Shown here: positions 1 through 10,095 of the stretch, in pieces
Numbering within the stretch: position 1 is the first letter of the stretch
Layout: the number at the start of each line of letters is the position of its first letter
From: Cyathus striatus
Taxonomy: Eukaryota > Basidiomycota > Agaricomycetes > Agaricales > Nidulariaceae
NCBI GenBank assembly: GCA_025738555.1
Contig: JAOVFP010000024.1
Coordinates: 744,001-808,000, forward strand
Length of the DNA: 64,000 nt
Direction: 5' to 3'
Position numbers and translations under genes: made by a program
The notes under the pieces: generated by a model
Databases searched by the model: none
The model's input: the letters and a program-made list of their open reading frames with translations, nothing else
Told to the model about the DNA's origin: nothing

Positions 1-28
1 TGGCGAAGTCGGATGGGAATCCACCAAC

Positions 29-2169
29 ATGACTGGAACCATTCACACTTGTCGACTCATCTCTCAAACGCACATGTCGTCTGTTTCTATGATAGATAAT
101 TCTAACATCACTATACCCCTAGGGATTTTCATTGGGCTTCTTGCATCTTTTGTACAGTCCCTTGGACTCACTATTCAGCGCAAAAGCCATGTTCTTAACG
201 AGCAGCTTCCCGAGCATAGACAGGTCATGGAACATAAGAGACCGTATGTAGTTATCTTGTCAACTTGATTATGCCGATCTAATTTTTGTCTTGTTTGCAG
301 ACTTTGGCTTCTCGGATTTACTATATTCCTCTCGTCCAATCTAGTTGGCTCTCTAGTCCAAATTGCTTCATTACCTGTCGTCATCTTAGCACCTTTGGGG
401 GCCGTGTCTTTGTTATGGAACGCGTTCTTTGCACGATTAATACTTGGAGATGTGTTCTCCCCTTGGATGCTTCTAGGAACCATCCTAATTGCAGGTGGTG
501 CGGTGCTTATAGCTGTCTTTGGAATCGTTCCAGAGCAAACGCGTTCGCTTGAAGACTTGCTGGCCCTGTTTCGACGCCCCGCTTTTATTGCTTATTTCTC
601 GGCTCTTGGTTTTATTGTGCTTTTCTGTTTAATTGTTGTAAGTATTGTGATCCTTTAATACATTACTCACCACTGAAACCTACGACGCAGACACACATCT
701 GTGATTTTGCTCTGTCGCAAAAGCTTTCGCAATCTTCCATCTTAAACGAATCAGATTCGTCTGCATCATCATCTATTATATTGGACATACCAACGAACTC
801 TACGATCGCTGGACCCGTAAATGTTATTACGGCGCCCGTGGTGTCAGAAAATACACCCCTTATTGACCGCAAGCCATCAAACACACTATCATACACATTA
901 CATCCTGTTCCAAGTGAGCATACTGACTCGAAGAAATCTTCTTTTAATCGTACCCGCATTCTACTTGCTATTTCGTATGCCTCATTCTCTGGCATCATAT
1001 CTGGAATGTGTCTCCTTTTTGCCAAAAGTGGGGTCGAGCTTCTTTTGCTCTCTTTGCGAGGGACAAATCAATTTTGGCGTTGGCAATCTTGGCTTCTTAT
1101 TATCGCCCTTGCCATGTTTGCGTTGCTTCAACTGTGGTATTTGCATAAAGCTCTCGTATTGGCGGATCCAACTCTCGTTTGTCCATGTAAGTTATTTCAA
1201 GCTACCATATTGCAACTTTTCTAATCAATCACTTCCTCAGCTGCCTTTTGTTTCTACAATGTTTCTTCCATAGTCAATGGCCTAGTTTATTTTAACCAAT
1301 TCGCGCTGATTTCAGTATTACATCTGAGTCTAGTGGGTCTAGGAATGTGTATCCTCCTTGCTGGAGTTTGGATCGTCAGCATCAAGTCCGGGAATGGTGG
1401 AGTAGACATAGGCCCTTGGGGAGCAGATGACAACGAGCCTGTCTCAATATCTTCTTCGGTGTTTACTTGTTCAGAAGGAAATATACAGGTTTCTGAAGAA
1501 GAAATCAGTGCGGAGACTCTGGATGCTCGCACTTCTTCAGCGTTATCGCAGCGCATCGGTCCTGTTGCAATGGAACGCGAGACGGTGTCTGATTCAAGTG
1601 TTCCTGCTATATCCACTCATTCAGCAGTTCCTGCGCGATTGCAGGAATCCGAAGAAAGAACACCTCGTGATTCACGCAGACATACGGTGCTTGGGAATCA
1701 TATCTTTTCTTCTGGCCATCTCCCAACACTTACGCAAAGACGAAGAGTTACCTTGGATACACGGTTCTCGCGTGCTTCTACGTCACATTCATCCCAGGTA
1801 CCTTTATCCCCTCCACTTCCAACGGTTTCGTCAATTGGAGCAGGCTTTCAAATTGGTCTATCTCCTATCAGCCCTGGGTTCACAGTAATGCCTCTGGAAC
1901 GCAAGAGACGAATGTATTCATCGTATCGCGATTCTGATTTCAATCAAGATGATACTATAGGAGATAGGCATATTGAAAGACGTCGTCGTCGTACCGTTAG
2001 CGAAGGTGACGTTGCTTCACTGGCTAGTCTGTTACGAGACGATGGCGCCACAGCACTTCAAATTGGCATGGAAAGGATTGCATCCAGTTCATCAGCTTCT
2101 ATAACTGAGGTGGGTGCAAGACAGCCACAATCACTGTGGAGACGTATTAAGAATATTTTTGCGGACTAA
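29..2169 (+). CDS. NIPA-type magnesium transporter (DUF803 family)
   Basis: This is a multi-pass membrane protein of the NIPA/DUF803 family, whose members move Mg2+ across membranes. Four exons (29-243, 301-637, 691-1186, 1241-2169) join in frame to 658 codons. The N-terminal half shows the family's helices and motifs (GLLASFVQSLGLTIQRKSH, PLGAVSLLWNAFFARLILGD, and VNGLVYFNQF after the last intron). About 75 residues in the exon 3 linker and roughly 260 at the C-terminus are hydrophilic, Ser/Arg-rich and probably cytosolic. ATG at 29 is the first in frame and ATG at 74 is an equally good start. No stop precedes 29 within the window, so the N-terminus could lie upstream. Substrate and membrane are inferred from the family; family assignment is firm, while selectivity for Mg2+ is not shown by sequence. 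Confidence 0.85.
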
Positions 2170-2752
2170 ATTTATATACTCTGGACTTTAGATATATGTA
2201 CTCTAGACAGACATTAATATGCATTTTGTAGTAAGATTTACGCTGTCTTTGGACAGTATGAAACAGCAATCAACTGGTGCGGACAACGGAAGAGTGCCCT
2301 TTTTGTTCAGACTTGCGCATCTCAGTCATCACAATTTAGCTTGAGGTTTCCGGAGTTTGGATTTTTGAACTGTTCACTTCTCTGCAGGTTTGTGTACAAT
2401 TTGAAGGACTAATTGTGCAATATGCCAATCGTTGTGCTGGCCTACCAGAAAAAGAATTTATTGACCTTCATAGTTTTCTTGTAAAAATTGTGTGCGATTG
2501 CTGGATGAAGGTTGTTCAGATGATTTGGAGTTGGATGATACACTCATTACACCCTGGGCACTTTAGGTGGAGGCAGGGTGGAAGCCCAGCATCATAGAAT
2601 GCTGTTTTGAAGCTTAAGTATTGTTTGAGTATTGTCATTCAATATTAATGTCAAGGAGAATGATCGATGATCACGTGTTAACGTAAATGAATCGGGGTCA
2701 CCGTCCAACGTTGGTCCAACGTCGTCTTCAACCGTTGACCAACACCATCGAG
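2170..2752. other. Intergenic gap, no gene seen
   Basis: Head-to-tail spacer between the NIPA-type gene and NDUFS6. It must hold the 3' end of the first and the promoter of the second. A 60-codon frame at 2415-2597 has no recognisable content. ATG at 2687 lies in frame with NDUFS6 and is an alternative upstream start. Confidence 0.6.
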
Positions 2753-3413
2753 ATGCTCACCCGCTTCATCCTACCATCGCTGCCTCGCTCTATACGTAGC
2801 GTCTCTCAAAATGCCCCATCTTCTGCCAAAGTTTCGTCTGTCACGAGTAAATCCGAATCACAAACTCCTACCGTAAATCAAGCACCCAACTACCCAACGA
2901 CATGGACAACTAGCCAGCGACCCCGACCTGCGCCAAGGTCAAGCCCGCGGTTCGAGCAGACTGCGATGGACTTGCAGCCCCAACCGCTTAGTGCCATGGA
3001 ACTTATTTCTCAAGAGCCAATCAGGCTCGTAAATGGCCGTAAGGCGGTATGCGACGGAGGTTTGTCTAAGGTGCTACAAATCCTGCTATGAATCTATTGC
3101 TTATAGTCCTACGAATAATAGGAGGTGGGCCATTGGGACATCCCAAAATTTACGTAAATCTGGTATGTGTCTTTCCTTAGCGTCAAACATTGTGCTAAGC
3201 CTCAACGTGCAGGATAAACCGGGCCCCCGCCCATGTGGGTTAGTGTTCTTACCTTCTTTGCATTACTATCTGGCACTCATGTCCTATGACCGCATAACTT
3301 TATAAACTCCAGCTATTGGTACGAACTTGGGTTGTTTTGCTGTTGCTGCTGCCGTTCTAATCTGCATCCTTTACAGTGGTATCCGGTTCGAACAAGCCCC
3401 TCATCATCACTAG
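2753..3413 (+). CDS. NDUFS6: NADH:ubiquinone oxidoreductase 13 kDa zinc subunit (NDUFS6/NUMM)
   Basis: Accessory subunit of mitochondrial complex I that binds one zinc ion and is needed late in assembly of the matrix arm. Five exons (2753-3059, 3122-3162, 3213-3238, 3313-3318, 3377-3413) give 138 codons. The N-terminus (MLTRFILPSLPRSIRSVSQ) is a typical mitochondrial presequence, so I prefer ATG 2753 over the in-frame ATG at 2687. The C-terminal domain is strongly conserved: AVCDGGGGPLGHPKIY, then DKPGPRPCGYCGIRFE and a His-rich end, as in animal NDUFS6. Zinc ligands are the Cys of VCDGG, the His of GHP and the two Cys of CGYC. Exon 4 is only 6 nt and supplies the Tyr plus most of the last ligand Cys. 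Without it the frame stays open but that Cys is lost. Confidence 0.9.
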
Positions 3414-3838
3414 CTCTAATAATTGGAACCGAATAGAATAAGTTTCATAGACGTGTTGCTTCTTACACTTGTCACGTATTTGTGAGTTAAATACCATAAA
3501 GGATGAGTTGGAGGCAATGCTATTTCATTGTCCCACCCGAAGTAGGCGAGTATAAAAATACATATTGTCTGTCTACAGCTATACCTAGCTTCCGGCAAAT
3601 AGTGCAACTAGTAAGTAAGATATGAGGAAAGAGAAACAGAATTAAGTGAAATGCGAAGAGGGATAGTAACCGATGGTTCATTATATGTACGCGGTGGGAT
3701 ACAACCTCCTGGGTGTTGTGCCAAATGAGTGGATGATGGTTGTGTGTGTATAGGAAAACTGTTTGGATAGAGATAAAAATGACCAAAAAAGAACAACGAA
3801 TATGAAATTGAAAGAGTGTGATTTCTCTGGGTCGAAGA
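3414..3838. other. Convergent intergenic spacer
   Basis: About 425 bases between the ends of NDUFS6 (+) and the RCK kinase (-). It should hold both 3' UTRs and polyadenylation signals. I see no coding frame that I can support. Confidence 0.6.
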
Positions 3839-6800
3839 TCAAGTATCTTCAGACGGCGTGACGAATGACATGGGCGACAATGGAGGGCGCTCTCCACCTG
3901 CAACAGCCTCAAGCTGGGAGAAAGGTGGCAAAGCATTAGGGGACGAAAGTCGATTTCCGGTTGAGGGAGGCAATGGGGGCTGAACGAAGTCACCAGAATC
4001 ATCAGGCACCAGACCATCCGTACTGTCCCACTTGTAACTCACCACTTTGAACATGGGATTGATCACCGACTTCGCTGATTTGGGTGTATGGCCACTACTC
4101 GGCGGGTGACCATATGGACTCGGAGGTTGTCCGTAGGGAGTAGGGGAATGGCCTAATAATTGTGCGTGAAGATCGAACGGGCTCTGAGGATTGTTTTGGC
4201 CCAACTGCTGTGGTCCCATAGTGTTAAAGGGAGGGGGGGATTGCTCGCCGCGTGAAAGAAGTCTCTCCTTATGCTGCTGCACTTGTATCCATGGCTGAGA
4301 GGGTGACAGAGAAGGAGAAACAGTCGGTGATAGTGACAGCATTTGCATTGGGGGCGGCGACAAGCTCCCTGGCAACTGCCCTCCCACAGAAGCTTGTGTT
4401 CGGAAATCATGAGCTAGCTGTCCCTCTAACGAAAATGAATTGGAAGAGCGAGCAGAGGCTGGGAAGTCATCAAACGAAGTCCTCAATGACGACATGGAGG
4501 TCATCCTGCTGATATTAAACAGACTCGGACGATTCCGTATGCGAGAGGGTCCTGGGTCACTGTCCACTGTCGCAAAGGATATAGATGACATCCGTGATAG
4601 ACTGTGAACTTCCGAGGACGACATCGAATGGTCATCATCGAACTCGCGCCGCCTCGCCTTGGCGAACCGTTCGTCCATCCCTCGCCACGTGCTAGGACCT
4701 GAGGTATCACCAAATCGTCCAGCCGCAGCTTTAACAGTCGATGTCACCGCTGAATTGCCAATACCGTTCTGTATTGGATGGCGAATGGGTCCAGAAGCAG
4801 CTTGCTTGCCCTTCTCCACCACTTCAACTCGTTGCTCATTACTAATACCGCCAACCCACTCAATATCATCAACGCTTTTTTGTATCATTTGGTTGCGCTT
4901 CTGCATGACAGCTCTCGCCTGTTCTCGGTTATTCTTCTCCGCAAGCTTGCGGCGTTGCTTCTCTGCCTCACGTTGCAACCGTTCAGCCTCCTTTTTGTTA
5001 TTCTTCTTGATATCAGTAACATCCCGCACGGGGGAAGGTTCCCGAAGTGAAGTATCTGTACTTGAAGACTGTGTACGCTTGAGTGAAGGCGTTGAATTTG
5101 ATGCAATGTTTTCGTGAACGGGAGGCAGAGCTTGATGGTGCGATTTGTCCCCACCAAACATATTGAAACCCCACCTGCTGGGCTTCTTCGGAAGTGGAAA
5201 AGAAGTGAGTTTTCCATGTTTGGGGTTGGTTGGAGGAAGCGCATGTCCATTGACGTCCATAGGGTCCTGCACCGGCTCCGGTGGGATATGCGGCCGGTCC
5301 GGGTACTCCTGCACCATAGGTGAGCCGTGGATATCTACTGTATGACCATTGATGTAATGGTTTGGATGTTCAGGATGTGATACGTCCATTGGATAGTCCA
5401 CTTGCTGTGAGGGATGGTGTCCATTGGCGCTTCCCCAGACAGCCGCGGCCGGCGGTTGAGTATGTCGACCGTCCTGTACAGCAACAGAGTCATGCTGTGA
5501 CACGCCATTGGTGGCGTACTGGTATGGTGATCGGTGAGTGGACGAAGCATCGGGGAATGGTGGCTGAGTATGATGCACGGAATTATGTGAATGAGAGGGA
5601 GGAAGAGAGCGCGGTGAGAGGGAGGATAAGGTTTGCGAAGGATGACCATTGAGAAGTTGTGTTGATGTTGATGAGAAGGAAGGATTGGAAGAAGTGGAAA
5701 TTTGAAGCCCCGGTGGCATGGGAATGTTATTGCGTGGCGTGGTTTCGAGGAGATACGGATGCTCTAGACATTGTCGACTCGTTAGCCGCTTGTCAGGATC
5801 GTATCGCAGTAAATCTCGAATACAGCATATCAAGGAGATGGGTACGGTGCGGTCGAAGAGAGAAAAAATATCCTTCGGCTCAACCTTGGAAGAAGTGGAA
5901 AAACAATACACTGAGTGGCGGATCATGAGAGTAAAAGATGATAACTTACTTTGGGGAACTGGTAGCCAACAGCCTTGGCCAGCTTGAGACCTCTCGGCCA
6001 TGGGCCGCCACCGAAGGGAATCTGCTGAGCGTCTACACCATAATCGTCGCAGGGATCGCCCAATATCTCGCAAATTCGTGACACCTGATCGAGTTGATTT
6101 GATCCCGGAAAGAGCGGACGCAAATTGACTAATTCAGCCATAATAGTACCCAATGCCCACATATCAACAGGGTTAGAATAATCACGGCTGAGAAGCAGAA
6201 CCTCGGGGGCACGGTACCATCGTGTCGAGACGTATTCGGTATAAGGAGGCTTGCTTTTAGTTTCCCTTGCGAGGCCGAAATCAGCGAGCTTGATAATGGC
6301 AATGACATCCATTTCCTTGGGAGCGTTAGGGGAAGCTATGGGAGAAAGCGAATTGTAGTCGAATAGTCCGGTGGTAGTCACAAGGACGTTTTCTGGCTTC
6401 ATGTCACGGTGAAAATAGCCAGAAGAGTGAATGTGATCGAGTCCAGAAACAATTTGCCGAAATATTGAGGATACGAGGCCACCAGCTAGAGGACGACCTT
6501 TGCGGGCTTTGATGAGATGGTAAAGGTTGCCCTCCATGGACTCAAATACGAAGTACAGTTCCTTCGTAGCTGGAAGAAGAAAGAAATCGTATAATGGAAT
6601 GATATTTGGATGAAAAGGAATTGCACGAAGCGACTGCGATGCACGAATAAGTGAAACATCCTTCTCATAATATTTTGTGAAGAAAGGGATAAGACAAAGG
6701 CGGACGCACCTCAAGTTCCTTGAGTTTTTGACATTCATCCCAGCCCCCTTCCCACCTCTTCTTCATCCGCTTCACGGCTACGAGCTTCTTTCCCGCCCAT

Positions 6801-7230
6801 TCTGACCTAGCGCCGGCACCGCACTGCATTGGGGATAGAGGTGTATTGGGGGGTAGGGTCCCATGCCAATCGCACAACCAGACCGTGCCAAAGGATCCAT
6901 CTCCCAGTACTTTGAGCGGGGTGTAGGAGCGCGTCGAACCTGAGAAAGAAACGAGGCTGTTAATGGACGGGAGGAGAGAAGGAGAGGAAAGGACGGACTG
7001 CTCTGGGACGAGCCGACGAGAAGCTGGTTGTTCTGTATGGAGACGCTGGGGATGCCGACGACGACAACAGGGTCCTTTGCGATAGGCGGGTTGGAAGGAC
7101 GCTGGTGAGAGTTGGTGTGAGGTTGGTGGGGGGAGGAGAGGGGCTGGGGAGTGTGGGAGTAGTGGGGTTGGTTGTGGGGAGATGGGATGTGGAGATTTGC
7201 ATTGTGAATGAGGGATGAGGAAGCGTACAT
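3839..7230 (-). CDS. RCK-family Ser/Thr protein kinase (Ime2/MAK/Crk1-like)
   Basis: CMGC kinase of the RCK group (yeast Ime2, Ustilago Crk1, animal MAK/ICK), whose fungal members control meiosis, mating or morphogenesis. Four exons (7230-6999, 6939-6710, 6633-5950, 5884-3839) join to 1063 codons. An N-terminal low-complexity extension of about 80 residues precedes the kinase domain (roughly 80-430): glycine loop GDGSFGTVWL, VAVK lysine, HRDMKPEN catalytic loop, DFGLA, and a TEY activation motif followed by VSTRWYRAPE. Inserts lie between the glycine loop and VAVK lysine and between HRD and DFG. The long tail is Pro/Ser-rich and disordered, with a charged probable coiled-coil (KKNNKKEAERLQREAEKQRR). 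The 5' side is a CT-rich leader. The family is clear; the biological role is inferred. Confidence 0.88.
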
Positions 7231-7790
7231 GATACGCCTAGCATTGCCTATGAGGGGAGAGATGGGATGGGGGAGGGAAGGATCAGTGGGACATGTAAGA
7301 ATAAGGATATGGAGGAGTAAGAAGAGAGAAAGCTAAAGAGCGAGGGATGCGCTGGCTGGCCTGACGAGAGCGATGCCCAAGCGAAAGGAAGACGAGCAGA
7401 CAAGAGCAAGCGAAAAAAAGAAGACGTCGACTGCACTAACTAATAACAAACCCAATCTAATAATGAACTACACTGCACCGGCTCGTCTTCCTCTCTCTTC
7501 CCCCCGTCGCGACCGAACAACCCACCTCCCGCTAGAACCCACCACCCTTTCTTCCGCACCACCCTGCATCTCCTGCCCTTTCCCTCTCCCTCTCTCTCTA
7601 TCACTCCATGCTTTTCATCACCCATCAATATCCCTGTCACCCGTCTGTCCATGCCATTCATCATTCCACCCCCATTTGGCCCGTCCTCTCACTTCACTTC
7701 TCTCTCCTGTCTATCTACATCCAATCCGCTATTTATTCCATCGTCCGTAGCAATACAATCAGTACAATATTCAACCCTCTCCTCTGTTTT
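7231..7790. promoter_or_regulatory. Pyrimidine-rich leader and promoter region of the kinase gene
   Basis: This spacer lies upstream of the kinase start and downstream of the PRPP synthetase stop, both on the minus strand. On the minus strand, 7231-7340 is strongly CT-rich, a common feature of fungal core promoters and 5' UTRs. The stretch 7480-7720 is C/T-rich on the plus strand. Its long plus-strand frames are compositional artefacts. Confidence 0.5.
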
Positions 7791-9125
7791 CTAATATGGC
7801 ACCTCGTGGAACAGCTTCGACACGCTCTCCCCGTAATGGCTCCGTCGGATCACCTCTCCAAGCACCTTCCCAATGTCTATCACCTCAATCTTTGCGCACC
7901 TCGCCTGGTTTTCTTGCTGCGGCAGCGTATTCGTCACTATCAGCTTCTCCAGCGTGCTCTCCTCCACTGACTTGAGTGCGTTCCCGCTCAATATTCCGTG
8001 CGTCACAAACGCATACACCTTCGTCGCCCCTGCCTCCGACAGATGCTTCGCCGCCAAGCACAACGTCCCGCATGTGTCCGCCATGTCGTCAACCAGAATC
8101 GCAATCTTCTCCTTGACGTGTCCCACCAGAACCATCCGCGACACCTCGTTCGCCTTTTTACGTTCTTTATGGAACAGTGCAAAGTCCACCCCAAGTCGGT
8201 CGGCTATCGACGTAGCTCTAACCTCAATCCATTAGCACAACATTACGTGAACCAGAAACGCATTCTTAATTTGCCGTCACCTTTTGGCACCGCCAGCGTC
8301 AGGTGAAACAATAACCACTTCCGGGATGTTAAAGTGTGTCCGGATGTACAGGATGGCGGAAGGTTCCGCATATAACTGCAATAAGTCATTCTGTTACGTC
8401 CCCGTTCATCATGCAGGAAACTATCTTACACTAGAGTAATACCAATAAGTATCCCTCTTATCAGTAAGGAATTAAAAGTCTCGTTTCACACTCACTTGTC
8501 AACTGGAACGTCAAAGAAGCCCTGAATTTGCGATGCGTGGAGGTCCATCGTCTACATATATAACCCTCCCGTTAGCACACGTCCTAAATACATCCAACCG
8601 TACGCTTACAATAATATGATCACATCCAGCCTTTTGTATCATGTTTGCCACAAGTTTCGCGGTAATGGGTGCTCTACTCTTGTCCTTCTTGTCCTGCCTC
8701 GCATAGGGGAAGAGCGGTATCACAGCGGTGATTCTCTTTGCACTGGCGATTTTGCAGGCATGGATCATAATACATAGCTCCATGAGTGTTGTATTAATAG
8801 ACCCGCATCCGGTGTTGATAATATACACATCGTCCTCTCGAACGGACTCCGCGATTCGGACTTGCGTCTCTCCAATGCCGCTGCGAGTCACCTCTGCCTT
8901 GGAAAGAGGTAGACCAATGCTGCAGGAAGCCAATGAATGGAAATTTCAAGGACTGCAAAAGCATGGCTTAGGCATGAAATGAATAGAGGTACCGTCGTGC
9001 AATGATCTCTGCGAGTTCAGGATGGCTGGTGCCTGTTTCGAGTAAGAAACACTGAGATACATCAATCATGGACAAAAACAATAGCTCTCACCGGAAAAGA
9101 CCTTAATTCCACTACCGTTCAGCAT
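7791..9125 (-). CDS. PRS: Ribose-phosphate pyrophosphokinase (PRPP synthetase)
   Basis: Makes 5-phosphoribosyl-1-pyrophosphate from ribose-5-phosphate and ATP in the cytosol, feeding nucleotide, His and Trp synthesis. Exons are 9125-9092, 9032-8993, 8919-8610, 8551-8496, a probable single base at 8430, 8375-8281 and 8217-7791. They total 963 nt and 320 aa, the normal family length. Visible motifs: [17 protein letters not shown] at the N-terminus, [16 protein letters not shown] (ATP-binding flexible loop), [31 protein letters not shown], and the PRPP-binding loop [11 protein letters not shown]. The join before LYAEP is phase-inconsistent unless one extra base is present. A canonical GT-AG pair on each side of T (minus strand, 8430) restores the conserved Asn. 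A single-base sequence error at the acceptor is the alternative. It is one of several PRS paralogues expected in fungi, so no number is given. Confidence 0.92.
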
Positions 9126-10095
9126 GATAACAAGTATAGGGTAGAAGAGAACGAGAGGAGGTGGAACGGATGAAAATGTATTATAAGTACCACGAAGAAA
9201 AAAATTAAATGCTATTATGCTGATTGGATCTTTCCAGAAGTGTCACTGGCTGTGACACCAACTCCAACTTCGGGCATTCTCACCGCACATCCGTACTGCT
9301 CGATAGTTGCCACCTCAGAAGTCTATGTGAGATATATCAACAGCAAGGCGCCCGCTCCCAAATGCCACAAACACTCGAATCGATTCGCAGTCCTGAGTCT
9401 GACTCCTGAGTACTGAGTCGCCTGCTTATCTATTGTGTCCACAAGTTGCGCAGTGTGATTGATGTGATGGGCTGAAACAGGCCAAAACCTGCCAAAACAC
9501 ATGTTTTACGATTATTGCTTTTGCCGACTAGGGATCTAGGATCGGAAGCATGTGAGCATGATAACGAACAACTCCTGATCCCACCGTATGCAAGTCTACG
9601 AGCTGTGGCGACCCACTCTACCCACTCCCGAGCTGCTACCCGCTGTGCTTTCGGCTCCGAAATATCAGGAAGCTCAAAGCAGAGGATCATCGCACTGCTC
9701 TCCGACACCTCCGGATCTTGTGCGCACCGGTAAATAAACACCCATCACTCGCACGGGCACCAGAACAATAGTAAAAATGTAGTTAGGGACTATACGTACT
9801 ATGTACTAGATACAATTGCCTAAGTAAAAAGCTATGAATGTAATAGGTATAGAGATCGTAATACAAGACTACAAGATAGTGCGAGGGACTCCGACAAGTT
9901 AGCTAACTAGCAAAAAGAGAGATGATATCGAGGTAACTCGGGAAAGGGAGAATGAAAAAAGGTCATGTCAAAGAAGTCTCAGACATAAGAGCAAAACAAT
10001 AAAAGGAGATGGGATATGAATCGAGGAAATATGCCACGCCGATGTGAACTTCCAGAGGTTAGTGCCCGAATGTTTGAAACACCAGACCGTCCAGT
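9126..10095. other. 970-base intergenic region, no gene seen
   Basis: Lies between the PRPP synthetase start and the DCP2 stop (both minus). It holds the PRS promoter and DCP2 3' UTR. Frames at 9515-9733 (+) and 9430-9741 (-) overlap each other and show no domain, signal or splice support. The part near 9740-10095 is AT-rich and noncoding in appearance. Confidence 0.55.

Noticed and set aside
7373..7750. 125-codon plus-strand frame upstream of the kinase
   Set aside because: Low-complexity Pro/Ser/Leu translation of a pyrimidine-rich leader, no conserved motif.
9430..9741. Overlapping frames on both strands in the PRS-DCP2 spacer
   Set aside because: Neither has a recognisable domain, a consistent splice partner or better codon use than the other.
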